Of a stretch of 64,000 nt of DNA, positions 45,786-54,963 are shown in pieces. The notes beneath the pieces were generated by a model, which saw only the letters and a list, made by a program, of their open reading frames with translations, was not told where the DNA came from and made no database searches. The DNA lies in assembly GCF_030373985.1 (NCBI RefSeq), contig NZ_JAUCRB010000002.1, positions 1-64,000 of the forward strand, given 5' to 3'. Source of the stretch: Wolbachia pipientis (lineage in GTDB: Bacteria > Pseudomonadota > Alphaproteobacteria > Rickettsiales > Anaplasmataceae). Made by a program: the position numbers and the translations under genes. The stretch's first letter is position 1; each line of letters starts with the position of its first letter.

Positions 45786-48773
45786 ATGCAGCCAAATTTT
45801 AACATCTCATTTTCAAATCTATATACTCGCAATGGATTAATAAAATTAGATGAGACGTTTTTAGATTACGTCAAATCATGCGATGAAAATTTATTTTATT
45901 CATTGATTAAAGCGAGAGAAAAAACAATCTCTTCTTCGATACCATCTCAGTGCTTGAAACAACCAGTGTCAGCTGCTCAAACGGCAGATAGCCAGTTGAT
46001 TATAGATCTTTCGTATCTACTTGATGAATTTATCGCAAAGCTTTTCAATATTGAAAAAGAAATAGAAGAGTTAAAGAAAAAGCATAACAACTTTGCTGTA
46101 ATATATAAATGTAAAAGGCTATTTGTTCAACGCTATGCATTGAAAAAATACTCTAATATAGCAAATATAGATATCGATCATATCACTGAGAAACTAAATT
46201 ATCTTTTCACTTCACCGATAACAGAGAAAAACTTTGCCGAGCAAGTGATGTGTTGGTTTGAAGATAAAGAAAATCACAAAGAAGAAATAGAACTTGCAGC
46301 ACAATATGCAGCGTGGATGGTTAAGAATGAAAAACTCTTTGTCATCCAAGTAGCTGACACTGGGATCCAGATGCAGATTCCAACGTCACGCGCTGGAATG
46401 ACATCAATTCTTTTTAGTATCCACAGAAAAATTGATCACGAAAATCTCATGTCATTTTCTACAAAAGAAGTGGACAGAGTTAAGGTGCTGTATTCAAGCG
46501 AAATAAAAAGACGATATGGTTTCGACCTAACAAGTGAGAAGGTTAGTTTAGACAAAGCATTAGATAACGCTCACTATTGCATATTTTGTCATAAGCAAAA
46601 TAAGGACAGCTGTTCAAAGGGGCTATTGGAAACTTCGGTGTCATTCCAGCGCGTGACGTTGGAATCTAGAAAAAAAGAAGAGTGGATCCCAGTGCTTGAC
46701 ACTGGGATGACAGAGGGATGCATAAAAAGTCCATTGAATAACAACAATACTTTTAAAAAATCCCCACTTGAAGTTGAACTGCACGGCTGCCCATTAGAGC
46801 AAAAAATATCAGAAATGAATCTGGTGAAAAGCGAAGGGTACAGCATAGCAAGCCTTGCAATAGTGATGATAGACAATCCGCTATGTGCAGCAACTGGACA
46901 CAGAATATGCAATGACTGCATGAATTCATGCATATATCAAAAACAAGAACCCGTGAATGTACCGATGATTGAAACAAGAATTCTAGATGACGTGCTTAGT
47001 TTGCCGTACGGATTTGAAATATATTCTTTACTTAGCCGTTGGAATCCTTTGAATTTTCAGCGGCCATTGCCGAAAGAAAATACTGGAAAAAACATTCTAG
47101 TCGTAGGTCTTGGTCCTGCTGGTTTTAATTTAGCTCATCATCTATTAAATGACGGGCATAATGTCATCGCCATTGACGGATTAAAGATTGAACCTTTGAC
47201 TGATAGTTTCCAGCCTATTAAAGATTTCAAGCACGAAAGATTGAGTGAACGCATAGCCGGTGGATTTGGTGGAGTAGCAGAATATGGCATTACTTCTCGG
47301 TGGGATAAGAATTATTTAAAGATCATCAGATTATTACTGGAAAGACGCAAGAATTTTGCACTTTACGGGGGTATTCGTTTTGGCGGCACAGTAACCGTTG
47401 ACGATGCGTTTAACTTGGGTTTTGATCACATCGCCCTAGCACTTGGCTCTGGCAAGCCACGAATGATAAAAATAAAAAATATGCTAGCCCGTGGGGTGCG
47501 CATGGCATCTGATTTTCTGATGTCATTACAACTTACCGGTGCCCTCAAATTTGACTCCGTAGCAAACCTGCAAATCCGAATGCCAATAGTTGTCATAGGT
47601 GCGGGACTAACTGCAATTGATACTGCCACTGAAGCTCTAGCGTATTATCCGATTCAAGTAGAAAAATTTTTTCTTCGCTACGAGATACTGGTTAGTAAAT
47701 GTGGAAAAGACTTCATTGAAAAAGATTGGACAGAAGAAGAACACGAAATCGCTAACGAGTTTATATTGCATGCACAGCTGATCCGAAAAGAGAAAGAGTC
47801 AGCAAAAAAAGAGAATAGAGAAGCAAAAATATTGGAACTAATGCAGAGCCTTGGGGGAGTAAAAGTTGTATATAGAAAAGAGCTAAAAGATTCGCCAAGT
47901 TATCGATTAAATAGTGAAGAGGCGCAAAATGCATTGTCAGAAGGTATTTACTTTATTGAAACCCTAGAGCCAGTTGAAATTATGACGGATAAATATAATC
48001 ATGCTGAGTCGATAAAACTGATAGACACAAAATCTGGTGAAATTAAGTATATAAAAGCACGTTCTATTCTTATAGCAGCAGGTACTGAGCCAAATACAGT
48101 CATTGCAACAGAAGATAAAAAGTATTTTAAATTAACTAATGGATATTTCACTCACTTGAACTCATTGAGTGAGGAAGTAGACCCAATATTCTCTCCGAAG
48201 ATGCAAAATAAAGATAGAATACTAGTGTACAAGCAAGGTGACAGAGCAATTAGTTTCTTTGGCGATCTTCACCCTTCGTATAGTGGTAGCGTTGTGAAAG
48301 CCATGGCAAGCGCCAAGAACGGCTACCCTATTATTTCCCAGCTTTTAAGTGGAGTTATCCAAACAGCTGACCAGATTCCAGTGTCACGCGCCGGAATGAC
48401 GTCAAAACGTTTAGCTAATGAAAAATTCTTCAACAGAATCAAAAAGCAATTCACTGCGCAAGTAGTAAAAGTTCAATATTTAACAGATAGAGTTGTGGAA
48501 GTAGTGATTAAAGCCCCGCTCGCTGCAAAAAATTTTCAGCCTGGACAATTTTTTAGGTTGCAAAATTTTGAAACCAGCAGCAGAAAAGCTAATAATACAA
48601 AACTTGCTATGGAAGGTATAGCCGTAACCGGTACTGAAGTGGACAAAAAAAAAGGAGTTATTTCTACTATTGTGATGGAAGCCGGTGGTTCTGCCAGTTT
48701 ATGTAGGCATTTTAAGGAAGGTGAACAAATAGTTCTTATGGGCCCAACTGGATGCACTACTGAGGTTTATTAG
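45786..48773 (+). CDS. GltD-like flavin oxidoreductase, insertions, 3' truncated
   Basis: This large protein (about 995 aa) is related to the glutamate synthase small subunit. An N-terminal region with Fe-S-type cysteines (HYCIFCHKQNKDSC, NPLCAATGHRICNDCMNSC) is followed by a Rossmann domain (ILVVGLGPAGFNLAHHLL, residue about 430) and a second nucleotide fold (MPIVVIGAGLTAIDTATEAL). From residue about 885 it runs into a ferredoxin-reductase-like FAD domain (QPGQFFRLQNF, GPTGC). The frame stops there, so the NAD-binding half of that last domain is missing. Palindromic elements are translated at 46341-46405, 46638-46715 and 48358-48405. ATG 45786 is preferred over TTG 45771. Function may be impaired. 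Confidence 0.8.
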   Translation: MQPNFNISFSNLYTRNGLIKLDETFLDYVKSCDENLFYSLIKAREKTISSSIPSQCLKQPVSAAQTADSQLIIDLSYLLDEFIAKLFNIEKEIEELKKKHNNFAVIYKCKRLFVQRYALKKYSNIANIDIDHITEKLNYLFTSPITEKNFAEQVMCWFEDKENHKEEIELAAQYAAWMVKNEKLFVIQVADTGIQMQIPTSRAGMTSILFSIHRKIDHENLMSFSTKEVDRVKVLYSSEIKRRYGFDLTSEKVSLDKALDNAHYCIFCHKQNKDSCSKGLLETSVSFQRVTLESRKKEEWIPVLDTGMTEGCIKSPLNNNNTFKKSPLEVELHGCPLEQKISEMNLVKSEGYSIASLAIVMIDNPLCAATGHRICNDCMNSCIYQKQEPVNVPMIETRILDDVLSLPYGFEIYSLLSRWNPLNFQRPLPKENTGKNILVVGLGPAGFNLAHHLLNDGHNVIAIDGLKIEPLTDSFQPIKDFKHERLSERIAGGFGGVAEYGITSRWDKNYLKIIRLLLERRKNFALYGGIRFGGTVTVDDAFNLGFDHIALALGSGKPRMIKIKNMLARGVRMASDFLMSLQLTGALKFDSVANLQIRMPIVVIGAGLTAIDTATEALAYYPIQVEKFFLRYEILVSKCGKDFIEKDWTEEEHEIANEFILHAQLIRKEKESAKKENREAKILELMQSLGGVKVVYRKELKDSPSYRLNSEEAQNALSEGIYFIETLEPVEIMTDKYNHAESIKLIDTKSGEIKYIKARSILIAAGTEPNTVIATEDKKYFKLTNGYFTHLNSLSEEVDPIFSPKMQNKDRILVYKQGDRAISFFGDLHPSYSGSVVKAMASAKNGYPIISQLLSGVIQTADQIPVSRAGMTSKRLANEKFFNRIKKQFTAQVVKVQYLTDRVVEVVIKAPLAAKNFQPGQFFRLQNFETSSRKANNTKLAMEGIAVTGTEVDKKKGVISTIVMEAGGSASLCRHFKEGEQIVLMGPTGCTTEVY
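46341..46405 (+). repeat. In-frame palindromic element 1 in GltD-like gene
   Basis: The DNA 'gtcatccaagtagctgacac' then 'ccaacgtcacgcgctggaatgac' matches intergenic palindromic repeats. It is translated as VIQVADTG...QIPTSRAGMTS. The same frame and peptide (VIQTAD, QIPVSRAGMTS) recur at 48358-48405 in the same gene. Confidence 0.8.
46638..46715 (+). repeat. In-frame palindromic element 2 in GltD-like gene
   Basis: This copy is in the opposite orientation to the elements at 46341 and 48358. It reads 'gtcattccagcgcgtgacgttggaatc' ... 'cccagtgcttgacactgggatgacag'. It is translated SVSFQRVTLESRKKEEW and on to GMT, the same frame as the copy inside ispDF at 31682. Confidence 0.8.
48358..48405 (+). 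repeat. In-frame palindromic element 3 in GltD-like gene
   Basis: A shorter copy: 'ttatccaaacagctgac' joined to 'cagattccagtgtcacgcgccggaatgac'. It is translated VIQTADQIPVSRAGMTS, between the GltD core and the ferredoxin-reductase-like domain, a linker position. Confidence 0.75.
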
Positions 48774-48849
48774 GTCTATTCCAAATTAATTATGCTATAA
48801 TATATATTACTTATTAATAAATCTACATCATAATGATAATTTTTATTAA

Positions 48850-49257
48850 GGTAGTACTACGACATATTATTTAACACTCAAATTCCCAGAGGAAAAATAT
48901 TCTATAAATAAGAACAGTAACGAGTTCTTAGCAAAAGATAAAGAAGGCAACAGATTTATTACGAATGCAGATAGTAATCAAAAAGGAAAAGATTTCTTTT
49001 GTAAAGATGACAGCAGCAAATGCGATTTTGCTCAGCATTATGCAGTTAAAGATCCAAAAATGTATAACAAGCTTTCTGACAGTGATAGTGTTGACTATAT
49101 AAGTGTTAATTATGAAAGATTACGTGAAAAATATTCCCAAAACAGGATACTAAGTAGTCTCAGTAAGTGTAATATTGATTACACAGTAATGGATGGTTGC
49201 AAAACACAAAAAGAGGTCAACGTGCTATACAGTCCCTCAGAGGGACTTATAATCTAG
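48850..49257 (+). pseudogene. 5'-truncated hydrophilic gene remnant
   Basis: An open frame runs from the stop at 48848 to 49257 (about 135 codons). It encodes a soluble, Lys/Asp/Ser-rich sequence (FPEEKYSINKNSNEFLAKD ... CDFAQHYAVKDPKMYNK ... ISVNYERLREKYSQN). No start codon precedes the first 70 codons; the first ATG is at 49060, giving at best 65 aa. The family is not recognised. The leader at 48785-48855 resembles 49375-49442, which precedes a 16-codon frame at 49458 (MPAINKVITDFV). This suggests a duplicated locus in decay. Confidence 0.5.
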
Positions 49258-49298
49258 TCTTCATTACACAACTATCTGTGTGCTTAAGAACTTTCTTC

Positions 49299-49321
49299 AT
49301 TCCAGCGTCACGCGCTGGAAT
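49299..49321. repeat. Intergenic palindromic element
   Basis: Arms attccagcg (49299-49307) and cgctggaat (49313-49321) flank a 5-nt loop. This is the hairpin core found in frame inside ispDF and the GltD-like gene. Confidence 0.75.
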
Positions 49322-49608
49322 GACACTGCTAAACTGAACCTTATTCTGTTACTGCTGTACTTTTTTCTGTCTCCTAACATGCTAAAATATACATATTACT
49401 AATAAACTTATGTCATAATAACTACTTTGACATAGGTAGTAGAAAATAGCCAGTTTTATGCCAGCTATAAATAAAGTAATAACAGACTTTGTTTCAAAAA
49501 GTAAATAATTTACTAATGCTCATGCACAAATTCAAAATAAATTATGCACGAGTGTATCACTATAAATTAAGCGTGCTATATTGAGACTTACCTCACTATT
49601 AAAGCTAT

Positions 49609-49645
49609 CGGTCAGATTAGATTAAAAACCTAATCTGACCGGTTT
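49609..49645 (+). terminator. Rho-independent terminator-like hairpin
   Basis: Perfect 12-bp arms cggtcagattag (49609-49620) and ctaatctgaccg (49630-49641) are separated by a 9-nt A-rich loop and followed by a short T run (gtttt). It could end any transcript from the GltD-like/remnant region and insulate the gene at 49774. Confidence 0.6.
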
Positions 49646-49773
49646 TCCTATAACCCCCTAACCCCGATGTAATTATATGGTAATTAGTTTAACTAGTGGT
49701 TAAAAAGCAGTTACATGCAAATTGATTTTATCTATTCATTGAGATAGGATAAAACATATTGACTTAAATCATC

Positions 49774-51324
49774 GTGCAGTTTTATAAAGCTTTATTGTTA
49801 CTTCTGCTAACTATATTAATAGTTATAGTCCTAAAATTACCTGAAAATTTAAGCACCACAGTAAATTGGTCTCATCCAGTCCTAAATTTTGATTCATCTT
49901 TTCGTATCTTATTAATACCTTTTCTATTAGTCGCATTCTTGGTCGCTCTACCAGCAAAAAACTTGAGCTTTTCAGAGATGCTACCTTTTCTTACTTACAC
50001 TATCAGTTCACTGTGTGTAATCTTATCTAAACAGATAATATTGGTTATAATATTCTGTGAATTAATGGCCATCAGCGCGTCTTTTATTATCGCAGCCTGC
50101 AGCAAAGATAATGGACCTGCAGTAAGATATGCTTGCATACACTTTTTTGCCGGAATTATATTAACAGCAGGGTTAGCAGTTCAAAGTTCTAACCTAATAA
50201 TCATAGGTTTATTAATAAATTGCGCTTGTTTTCCTTTCTCATTTTGGGTCGTTGATGGATATCCTGCTGCATCGTTACATGGCACTGTATACCTCTCTTT
50301 ATTTACTACTAAAGTTTCTTTTTTAGTTATGTTTCTACACACCTATAGAGCGCATACTGAAACTCTAGCATTTTTGGGCTCTATTACTGCAATTTACAGC
50401 ATTATATTTGCCTCTCTCGAACAAAATATCCGCAGGTTTCTATGCTATAACGTTGTAGGACAAATGGGCTTACTCATCCTTGCGGGAAGTTTGCTCAACC
50501 CTTCAGAAAAAGCAATACCAATTTTGATACTACACATAATCTTCTCCCTTGTTTACCAATCATTATTGTTTACAGTTGCCAACTCAGTTATTTTGCAAAC
50601 GAAAATGACTAGTTTTAATGGAGCAAGTAAGCTCATGTCAGTAGAAGGCATATGTGCTATAATCGCAATACTTACAATGGCTGCATTTCCTGGAACTGCT
50701 GGGTTTATCAGCAAATCATACATTGCAGCTGAAATGAAAATGAAAGGTACTGATTTAGAATTGTACAAAAACTTATACAAGATTCTGAATTTATTGCTTT
50801 ATCTAAGCGTGGGGCTCAAGTTTCTCTATTATATATTCATTGCCAAAAGTAAATCAAAACCTTCAGAAGGAAAAGAGTGTAGAATGACTATAATTAGTCT
50901 AGCATCTATATGTGTGATCGCTGGCAACCCTTACTTACCTATCTACAATAAACCTTCGATTTTCAATTTTGTATACAGCACAAAAAACATTTGGTCGCAA
51001 TTCAATTTATTACTATGTACCACTTTGTTGTTTATTCCCTTACGCAAGTTCTTTTTGCCAAGAATAAATTTTAAAATGGATATCGATTGGATCTTTAGAG
51101 CTCTCATACCCCATGCTGTTTCACTATCCAATGAGTTAATTTTCAAAATAAGGGAAATATCCGCTAGCACACTACAAAACTTGACTAATTCACTTGCTAG
51201 TCTATACTCTAATAATGCTACTAAACTTAAAAAAGTGTTCAACTATAACTCAGTGAGTTTTGTTTCAGCTTCTTCTCTTTTTTTGGTGGGTATTCTACTA
51301 GTGCTGTTATGTTTAAGTCGTTAA
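49774..51324 (+). CDS. NuoN/MrpD-like antiporter-family membrane protein
   Basis: The 516-aa protein has about 14 helices of the proton-pumping antiporter family. Recognisable parts are IIFCELMAISASFIIA (conserved Glu), LEQNIRRFLCYNVVGQMGLLIL and MAAFPGTAGFISKSYI. The motifs are weaker than in the MrpD-like protein at 21682. The usual Lys in the middle helices is hard to place (FPFSFWVVDGYPAASLHG), so it may be a diverged Mrp large subunit. It starts with GTG and overlaps ffh by 16 bp. It could be a second large subunit for the Mrp cluster at 4269-6072. Confidence 0.8.
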   Translation: MQFYKALLLLLLTILIVIVLKLPENLSTTVNWSHPVLNFDSSFRILLIPFLLVAFLVALPAKNLSFSEMLPFLTYTISSLCVILSKQIILVIIFCELMAISASFIIAACSKDNGPAVRYACIHFFAGIILTAGLAVQSSNLIIIGLLINCACFPFSFWVVDGYPAASLHGTVYLSLFTTKVSFLVMFLHTYRAHTETLAFLGSITAIYSIIFASLEQNIRRFLCYNVVGQMGLLILAGSLLNPSEKAIPILILHIIFSLVYQSLLFTVANSVILQTKMTSFNGASKLMSVEGICAIIAILTMAAFPGTAGFISKSYIAAEMKMKGTDLELYKNLYKILNLLLYLSVGLKFLYYIFIAKSKSKPSEGKECRMTIISLASICVIAGNPYLPIYNKPSIFNFVYSTKNIWSQFNLLLCTTLLFIPLRKFFLPRINFKMDIDWIFRALIPHAVSLSNELIFKIREISASTLQNLTNSLASLYSNNATKLKKVFNYNSVSFVSASSLFLVGILLVLLCLSR

Positions 51325-52652
51325 CCGAAAGTTTAAATTCTGCATTTAATAAGCTCAGAGGAAAATTGATCATCTCCGAGGATGACTTTAACCTTGCTAT
51401 GCGTGAAATACGTATAGCCCTAATTGAAGCTGACGTTTCCCTTGAAGTTGCAAAAAAGTTTATCAACAACATTAAAGATAAAGTAATAGGAGAAAAAGTC
51501 ATAAAAAGTGTTTCTCCAGCACAAATGATAATTAAGATTGTGCAGGACAATTTAGTTGCAATCCTCGGGCCAGAAAAAAGTGTCTTAAATCTAGCAGTTA
51601 AACCCCCTGCTATAATCATGATGGTAGGCTTACAAGGTACAGGTAAAACAACCACCTCTGGAAAGCTTGCTTTAAAGCTAAAAAAACTAAAGAAAAAAGT
51701 AATGCTTGCCTCTTTGGACATTTACAGGCCTGCCGCCCAGAAACAGCTTGAAGTGATTGGTAAACAAATAGATGTACAAACTTTACCTACAGTAACTGAT
51801 GAGAAAACCATTGCAATCACAAAAAGGGCTCTGGCAGCAGCAAAAAACGATAACTATGATGTATTGATACTAGACACCGCAGGTAGGCTTCATATCGATG
51901 ACAATATGATGAATGAATTGAAAGCTGTGAAAAAAATAGCTTCACCTGCAGAAGTTATTTTAGTAGCCGATGCGATGATTGGTCAGGATGCAGTGAATAT
52001 CGCCAAATCATTTAATCAAGCAATAGGAGTGACTGGCATTATTCTCACTCGTGTTGACGGTGATGCACGCGGCGGTACTGCCCTCTCTATGAAAATGACA
52101 ACTAATTGCCCAATTAAATTTATTGCCTGTGGTGAAAAATTAAGCGACCTTGATGACTTTTACCCTGATAGAATTGCAAAAAGGATACTTGACATGGGTG
52201 ATGTTGTCTCATTAGTTGAAAGGGCTGCTGAGATCGTTGGTCAGGAAGAAATCGATAAACTGCAAAAGAAAGTAAAAAAAGGCAAAATTGACCTAAACGA
52301 CTTAGTGGGAATGTTAAAAACTCTGAATAAAATGGACGGTATTAGCAATATAATGAAGTTCATTCCAAGTTCATTCACAAAAAAACTAAGCAGTGGAGTA
52401 CCAGATGATAGTAAAGTGAAAAAATATATAGCTATCATAAATTCGATGACTGAAAAGGAAAGGCGAGATCCAGGTATCTTAAATGGCAAGAGGAGGCTTA
52501 GAATTGCGAAAGGCTCTGGAACGAGCGTGCCAGATGTTAACCTCTTAATTAAGCAATATGATCAAATGAGCGCGATGGTAAGTAAATTCAGCAAAGTTGA
52601 CCACAACAAATTCAAAGAATCTGATTTGATGGATATGCTGAGTAGGAAGTAG
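51309..52652 (+). CDS. ffh: Signal recognition particle protein Ffh
   Basis: Ffh (SRP54) binds signal peptides and the SRP RNA for co-translational targeting. The N domain helix bundle is at residues 1-95. The GTPase domain has GLQGTGKTTTSGKLA, LDIYRPAAQKQLE, LILDTAGRLH and TRVDGDARGGTALSM. The M domain has the GxGxxxxDVNxLxxQY-like SGTSVPDVNLLIKQYDQM. The 447-aa length is normal. The SRP RNA gene was not found in this window. Confidence 0.97.
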   Translation: MFKSLTESLNSAFNKLRGKLIISEDDFNLAMREIRIALIEADVSLEVAKKFINNIKDKVIGEKVIKSVSPAQMIIKIVQDNLVAILGPEKSVLNLAVKPPAIIMMVGLQGTGKTTTSGKLALKLKKLKKKVMLASLDIYRPAAQKQLEVIGKQIDVQTLPTVTDEKTIAITKRALAAAKNDNYDVLILDTAGRLHIDDNMMNELKAVKKIASPAEVILVADAMIGQDAVNIAKSFNQAIGVTGIILTRVDGDARGGTALSMKMTTNCPIKFIACGEKLSDLDDFYPDRIAKRILDMGDVVSLVERAAEIVGQEEIDKLQKKVKKGKIDLNDLVGMLKTLNKMDGISNIMKFIPSSFTKKLSSGVPDDSKVKKYIAIINSMTEKERRDPGILNGKRRLRIAKGSGTSVPDVNLLIKQYDQMSAMVSKFSKVDHNKFKESDLMDMLSRK

Positions 52653-52701
52653 AGGCAACTTCTTTGGAGAAAATCGCGTTAATGACTATACAACAAAGCC
52701 A

Positions 52702-53198
52702 TTAGGGGGTCACTTCTTCTCCTGTGCCCGCTACTTGTTCAGCACTTGAACTATTCACCTGGTAATCTGGTGGCTTTATTTCTTTCACTTTTTCATTAAC
52801 TTTTTGCTCTACCTCTTTTATATCATTTTCACCAATGGCCATAATTACAGGTTTAAATTTGTCCATGAGTTCATTAAGTGCATCTTTATCAGCTTCATGA
52901 GTACTAAGACCTTTGTGTCTGTCAATCTTTTCATATTCTCTTCTGAAAAACTCTGAATAACTCGTGCTTTTACCAACTCCTTTATAGCAGACCGTTGCTC
53001 TTCATTTTGAAGCATTTCTATTATCTTTGCTTTATCCTGAATGTTTTTCATTTCTTCACTTTCGGCGTGTAAAGCATGTTGAGATAATTCCTGATATAGT
53101 TTATAAAAATTTTCATCTCTGCCTCGAACCTGAATTACAGGTAATTTATCGATCACATTTTTCACAAAGCTTTTAATTGCTTTTCCTACCTCAATCAC
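52702..53198 (-). pseudogene. 3' part of frameshifted unknown gene
   Basis: A GTG-started frame at 53198 reads IEVGKAIKSFVKNVIDKLPV and stops at 52845 after a basic, non-sensible tail. In the neighbouring frame the sequence continues naturally as DRHKGLSTHEADKDALNELM and on to a stop at 52702. The switch lies at a run of four A around 52935, where a fifth A would restore one 165-codon reading frame. It is soluble and helical. The upstream piece (53207-53692) may be the first half of the same original gene. Confidence 0.6.
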
Positions 53199-53206
53199 CC
53201 CTTCTT

Positions 53207-53692
53207 TTATTTCACCTCCATGTTTATACAGATAGCAACAACAGCTGCTATCGCTAACAGTCCTGCTAACACTGCGCTACCACTTATTAATGCCCCAGCC
53301 ATTCCTCCTATTGTTAATGAACCTATTAGTGCACCCGTCAGTGTTGCAAATGCTGTTCCGCATATAACTCCTTGTATTAGCAACTGGTTACCTAAAGCTT
53401 CCAACTTTTCCATTACTACCTGATCTTTACCAGTTTGTTCAGCTAGTCTTTTGAATTTTTCTTCTTCTGACAATTCTTTTGATACAGTACCTAAGAAATC
53501 TTTGCTCTTGTCGCCATTTAATAAGCTAACCACGTCCTCCACTTTAGTTAAATCTGAATTTTTTAGGTTTTCATTTTGGTCCAGAAACTTTTTTGCTGCT
53601 TTTTTTAAACTTTCACTTCCTTGAATAGGCTCAAACACACCTCGAGCCAAGTATTTATTGTTACCTGTATCTATTGCGCCGCCTTGTACCAT
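53207..53692 (-). CDS. Unknown protein with C-terminal membrane helices
   Basis: The 161-aa product is hydrophilic for 110 residues (VFEPIQGSESLKKAAKKFLD), then very hydrophobic and Gly/Ala-rich (FATLTGALIGSLTIGGMAGA, then LLAIAAVVAICI), probably two membrane helices. It stops 8 bp before the next frame (53198). In the alternative frame the junction reads KHGGEIKEGVIEVGKA, which suggests that a one-base change split one longer gene. The family is not recognised. The frames on the opposite strand are shadows. Confidence 0.55.
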   Translation of the reverse strand: MVQGGAIDTGNNKYLARGVFEPIQGSESLKKAAKKFLDQNENLKNSDLTKVEDVVSLLNGDKSKDFLGTVSKELSEEEKFKRLAEQTGKDQVVMEKLEALGNQLLIQGVICGTAFATLTGALIGSLTIGGMAGALISGSAVLAGLLAIAAVVAICINMEVK

Positions 53693-53840
53693 ATAAGATT
53701 CATTAACTATAAATATGCCTCATTATAAATATAAATGATTAATTATATTATAATTTATATATAAAAATTAATATCACTACCCCTTTCCAAACATAGAATT
53801 TGTATTACAATACCTAGATTATATGAGATCAAGGTACTCT

Positions 53841-54533
53841 ATGGGTGAAAAAAAATTAAAAGCTGCTATAGTTTTATCAGGGTGCGGTCACCTTGATGGC
53901 GCAGAGGTAAGAGAAGCAGTTTTAAGCTTGCTCGTGCTTGACCAGCAGGAAGTGGACGTTAGATGTTTCGCACCTGATATCAACATTACACAAGTTATTA
54001 ACCACAAAACAAAAGAGGCAGTAAAAGAAAAAAGGAATATACTTGTAGAAGCAGCAAGAATTGCAAGAGGTGAAATATACGATTTAAAAGATGCCAAAGC
54101 TGAAGATTTTGATATGTTAGTTGTACCTGGTGGATATGGAGTTGCAAGGAATTTATCCGACTTAGCTGAAAATAAAGACTTGGTAACAGTAACACCTGAA
54201 TTTGAAAGATTAGTTTCAGAATTCTTTGTTACAAAAAAGCCAATAGGGGCAATATGTATATCTCCAGCAGTAATTGTTTTTATTTTAAGTAGTAAAATTG
54301 ATAAAGGAAAAAATAGGATTAAGGTAACTATAGGAGATGACAGAGAGAAATTGATAGAAAAGCTCGGTGGTGAGCACATAAAGTGCGACACAGAGCTATC
54401 AATAGAAGACGAAGAACATAATGTATTTTCCTGTTCTGCCTATATGCGTAGCAACGAAAACACACATTCTGTATATCAAGGGATAAAACATATGATTGAC
54501 AGCATGGTGAAAAAGATTAACAAAAGGAAATAA
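53841..54533 (+). CDS. elbB: ElbB-like glyoxalase, DJ-1/PfpI superfamily
   Basis: ElbB belongs to the class I amidotransferase-like/DJ-1 superfamily. Motifs are AAIVLSGCGHLDGAEVREAV, RCFAPDINITQVINH, DFDMLVVPGGYGVARNLSD and the nucleophile elbow KPIGAICISPAV (Cys). The start at 53841 (MGEKKLKA) is supported by 'aagg' 9 bp upstream; an in-frame ATG at 53823 is also possible. It gives 230 aa, normal for ElbB. Its exact role (glyoxalase activity or isoprenoid link) is uncertain even in model bacteria. Confidence 0.93.
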   Translation: MGEKKLKAAIVLSGCGHLDGAEVREAVLSLLVLDQQEVDVRCFAPDINITQVINHKTKEAVKEKRNILVEAARIARGEIYDLKDAKAEDFDMLVVPGGYGVARNLSDLAENKDLVTVTPEFERLVSEFFVTKKPIGAICISPAVIVFILSSKIDKGKNRIKVTIGDDREKLIEKLGGEHIKCDTELSIEDEEHNVFSCSAYMRSNENTHSVYQGIKHMIDSMVKKINKRK

Positions 54534-54652
54534 ACAGTTACTAATCTAGACTCCTAACATAATTAATCATTGAACTTTGTATTTTTAGGTGTATCATAAC
54601 TATGTGTACTTAAAGAATATACATAATTCTTTAAATAATAAAGGTACTTTGT

Positions 54653-54961
54653 ATGTCAGACCTCTTCTATATTGAGGGTGTATGGTGTGTGGGCGGTCAG
54701 TGTGATGTCTATTCAGGAGAAGTAAGTTTTAACGACATCATGTTAGGCAAGTTCAGTTTAAATTCGTGTGATGGAAAAGAAGCTGTAATAAATCTAGATA
54801 TCATTACACTCAACGTTAACATCGCCATTGATGATCAAAATGGAAAAACGATAAAAAGAGAACTTAAAGGCTTCGAATTTGTAACTCAAGATGATGGTTC
54901 CTGGTATATTAACAAAAACTTTGGCCATGACAAATTTGAAATCAAGATAAAACAATCATAA
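54653..54961 (+). CDS. Unknown small protein
   Basis: This 102-aa soluble protein is rich in beta-prone stretches (VWCVGGQCDVYSGEVSFND, KFSLNSCDGKEAVINLD) and lacks a signal peptide or membrane helix. An 'aaaggtac' ribosome binding site lies about 10 bp upstream. The pattern looks like a small beta-sandwich protein. I do not recognise a family. It ends 2 bp from the convergent ftsI stop. Confidence 0.6.
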   Translation: MSDLFYIEGVWCVGGQCDVYSGEVSFNDIMLGKFSLNSCDGKEAVINLDIITLNVNIAIDDQNGKTIKRELKGFEFVTQDDGSWYINKNFGHDKFEIKIKQS

Positions 54962-54963
54962 TT

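Larger units (their letters stand above)
49258..49773. other. Gap with palindrome, duplicated leader and terminator
   Basis: The 516 bp contain a palindromic element (49299-49321), a leader-like segment similar to that upstream of 48850 (about 49375-49442), a 16-codon truncated frame at 49458-49508, and a terminator-like hairpin at 49609. No complete gene is present. Confidence 0.6.
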
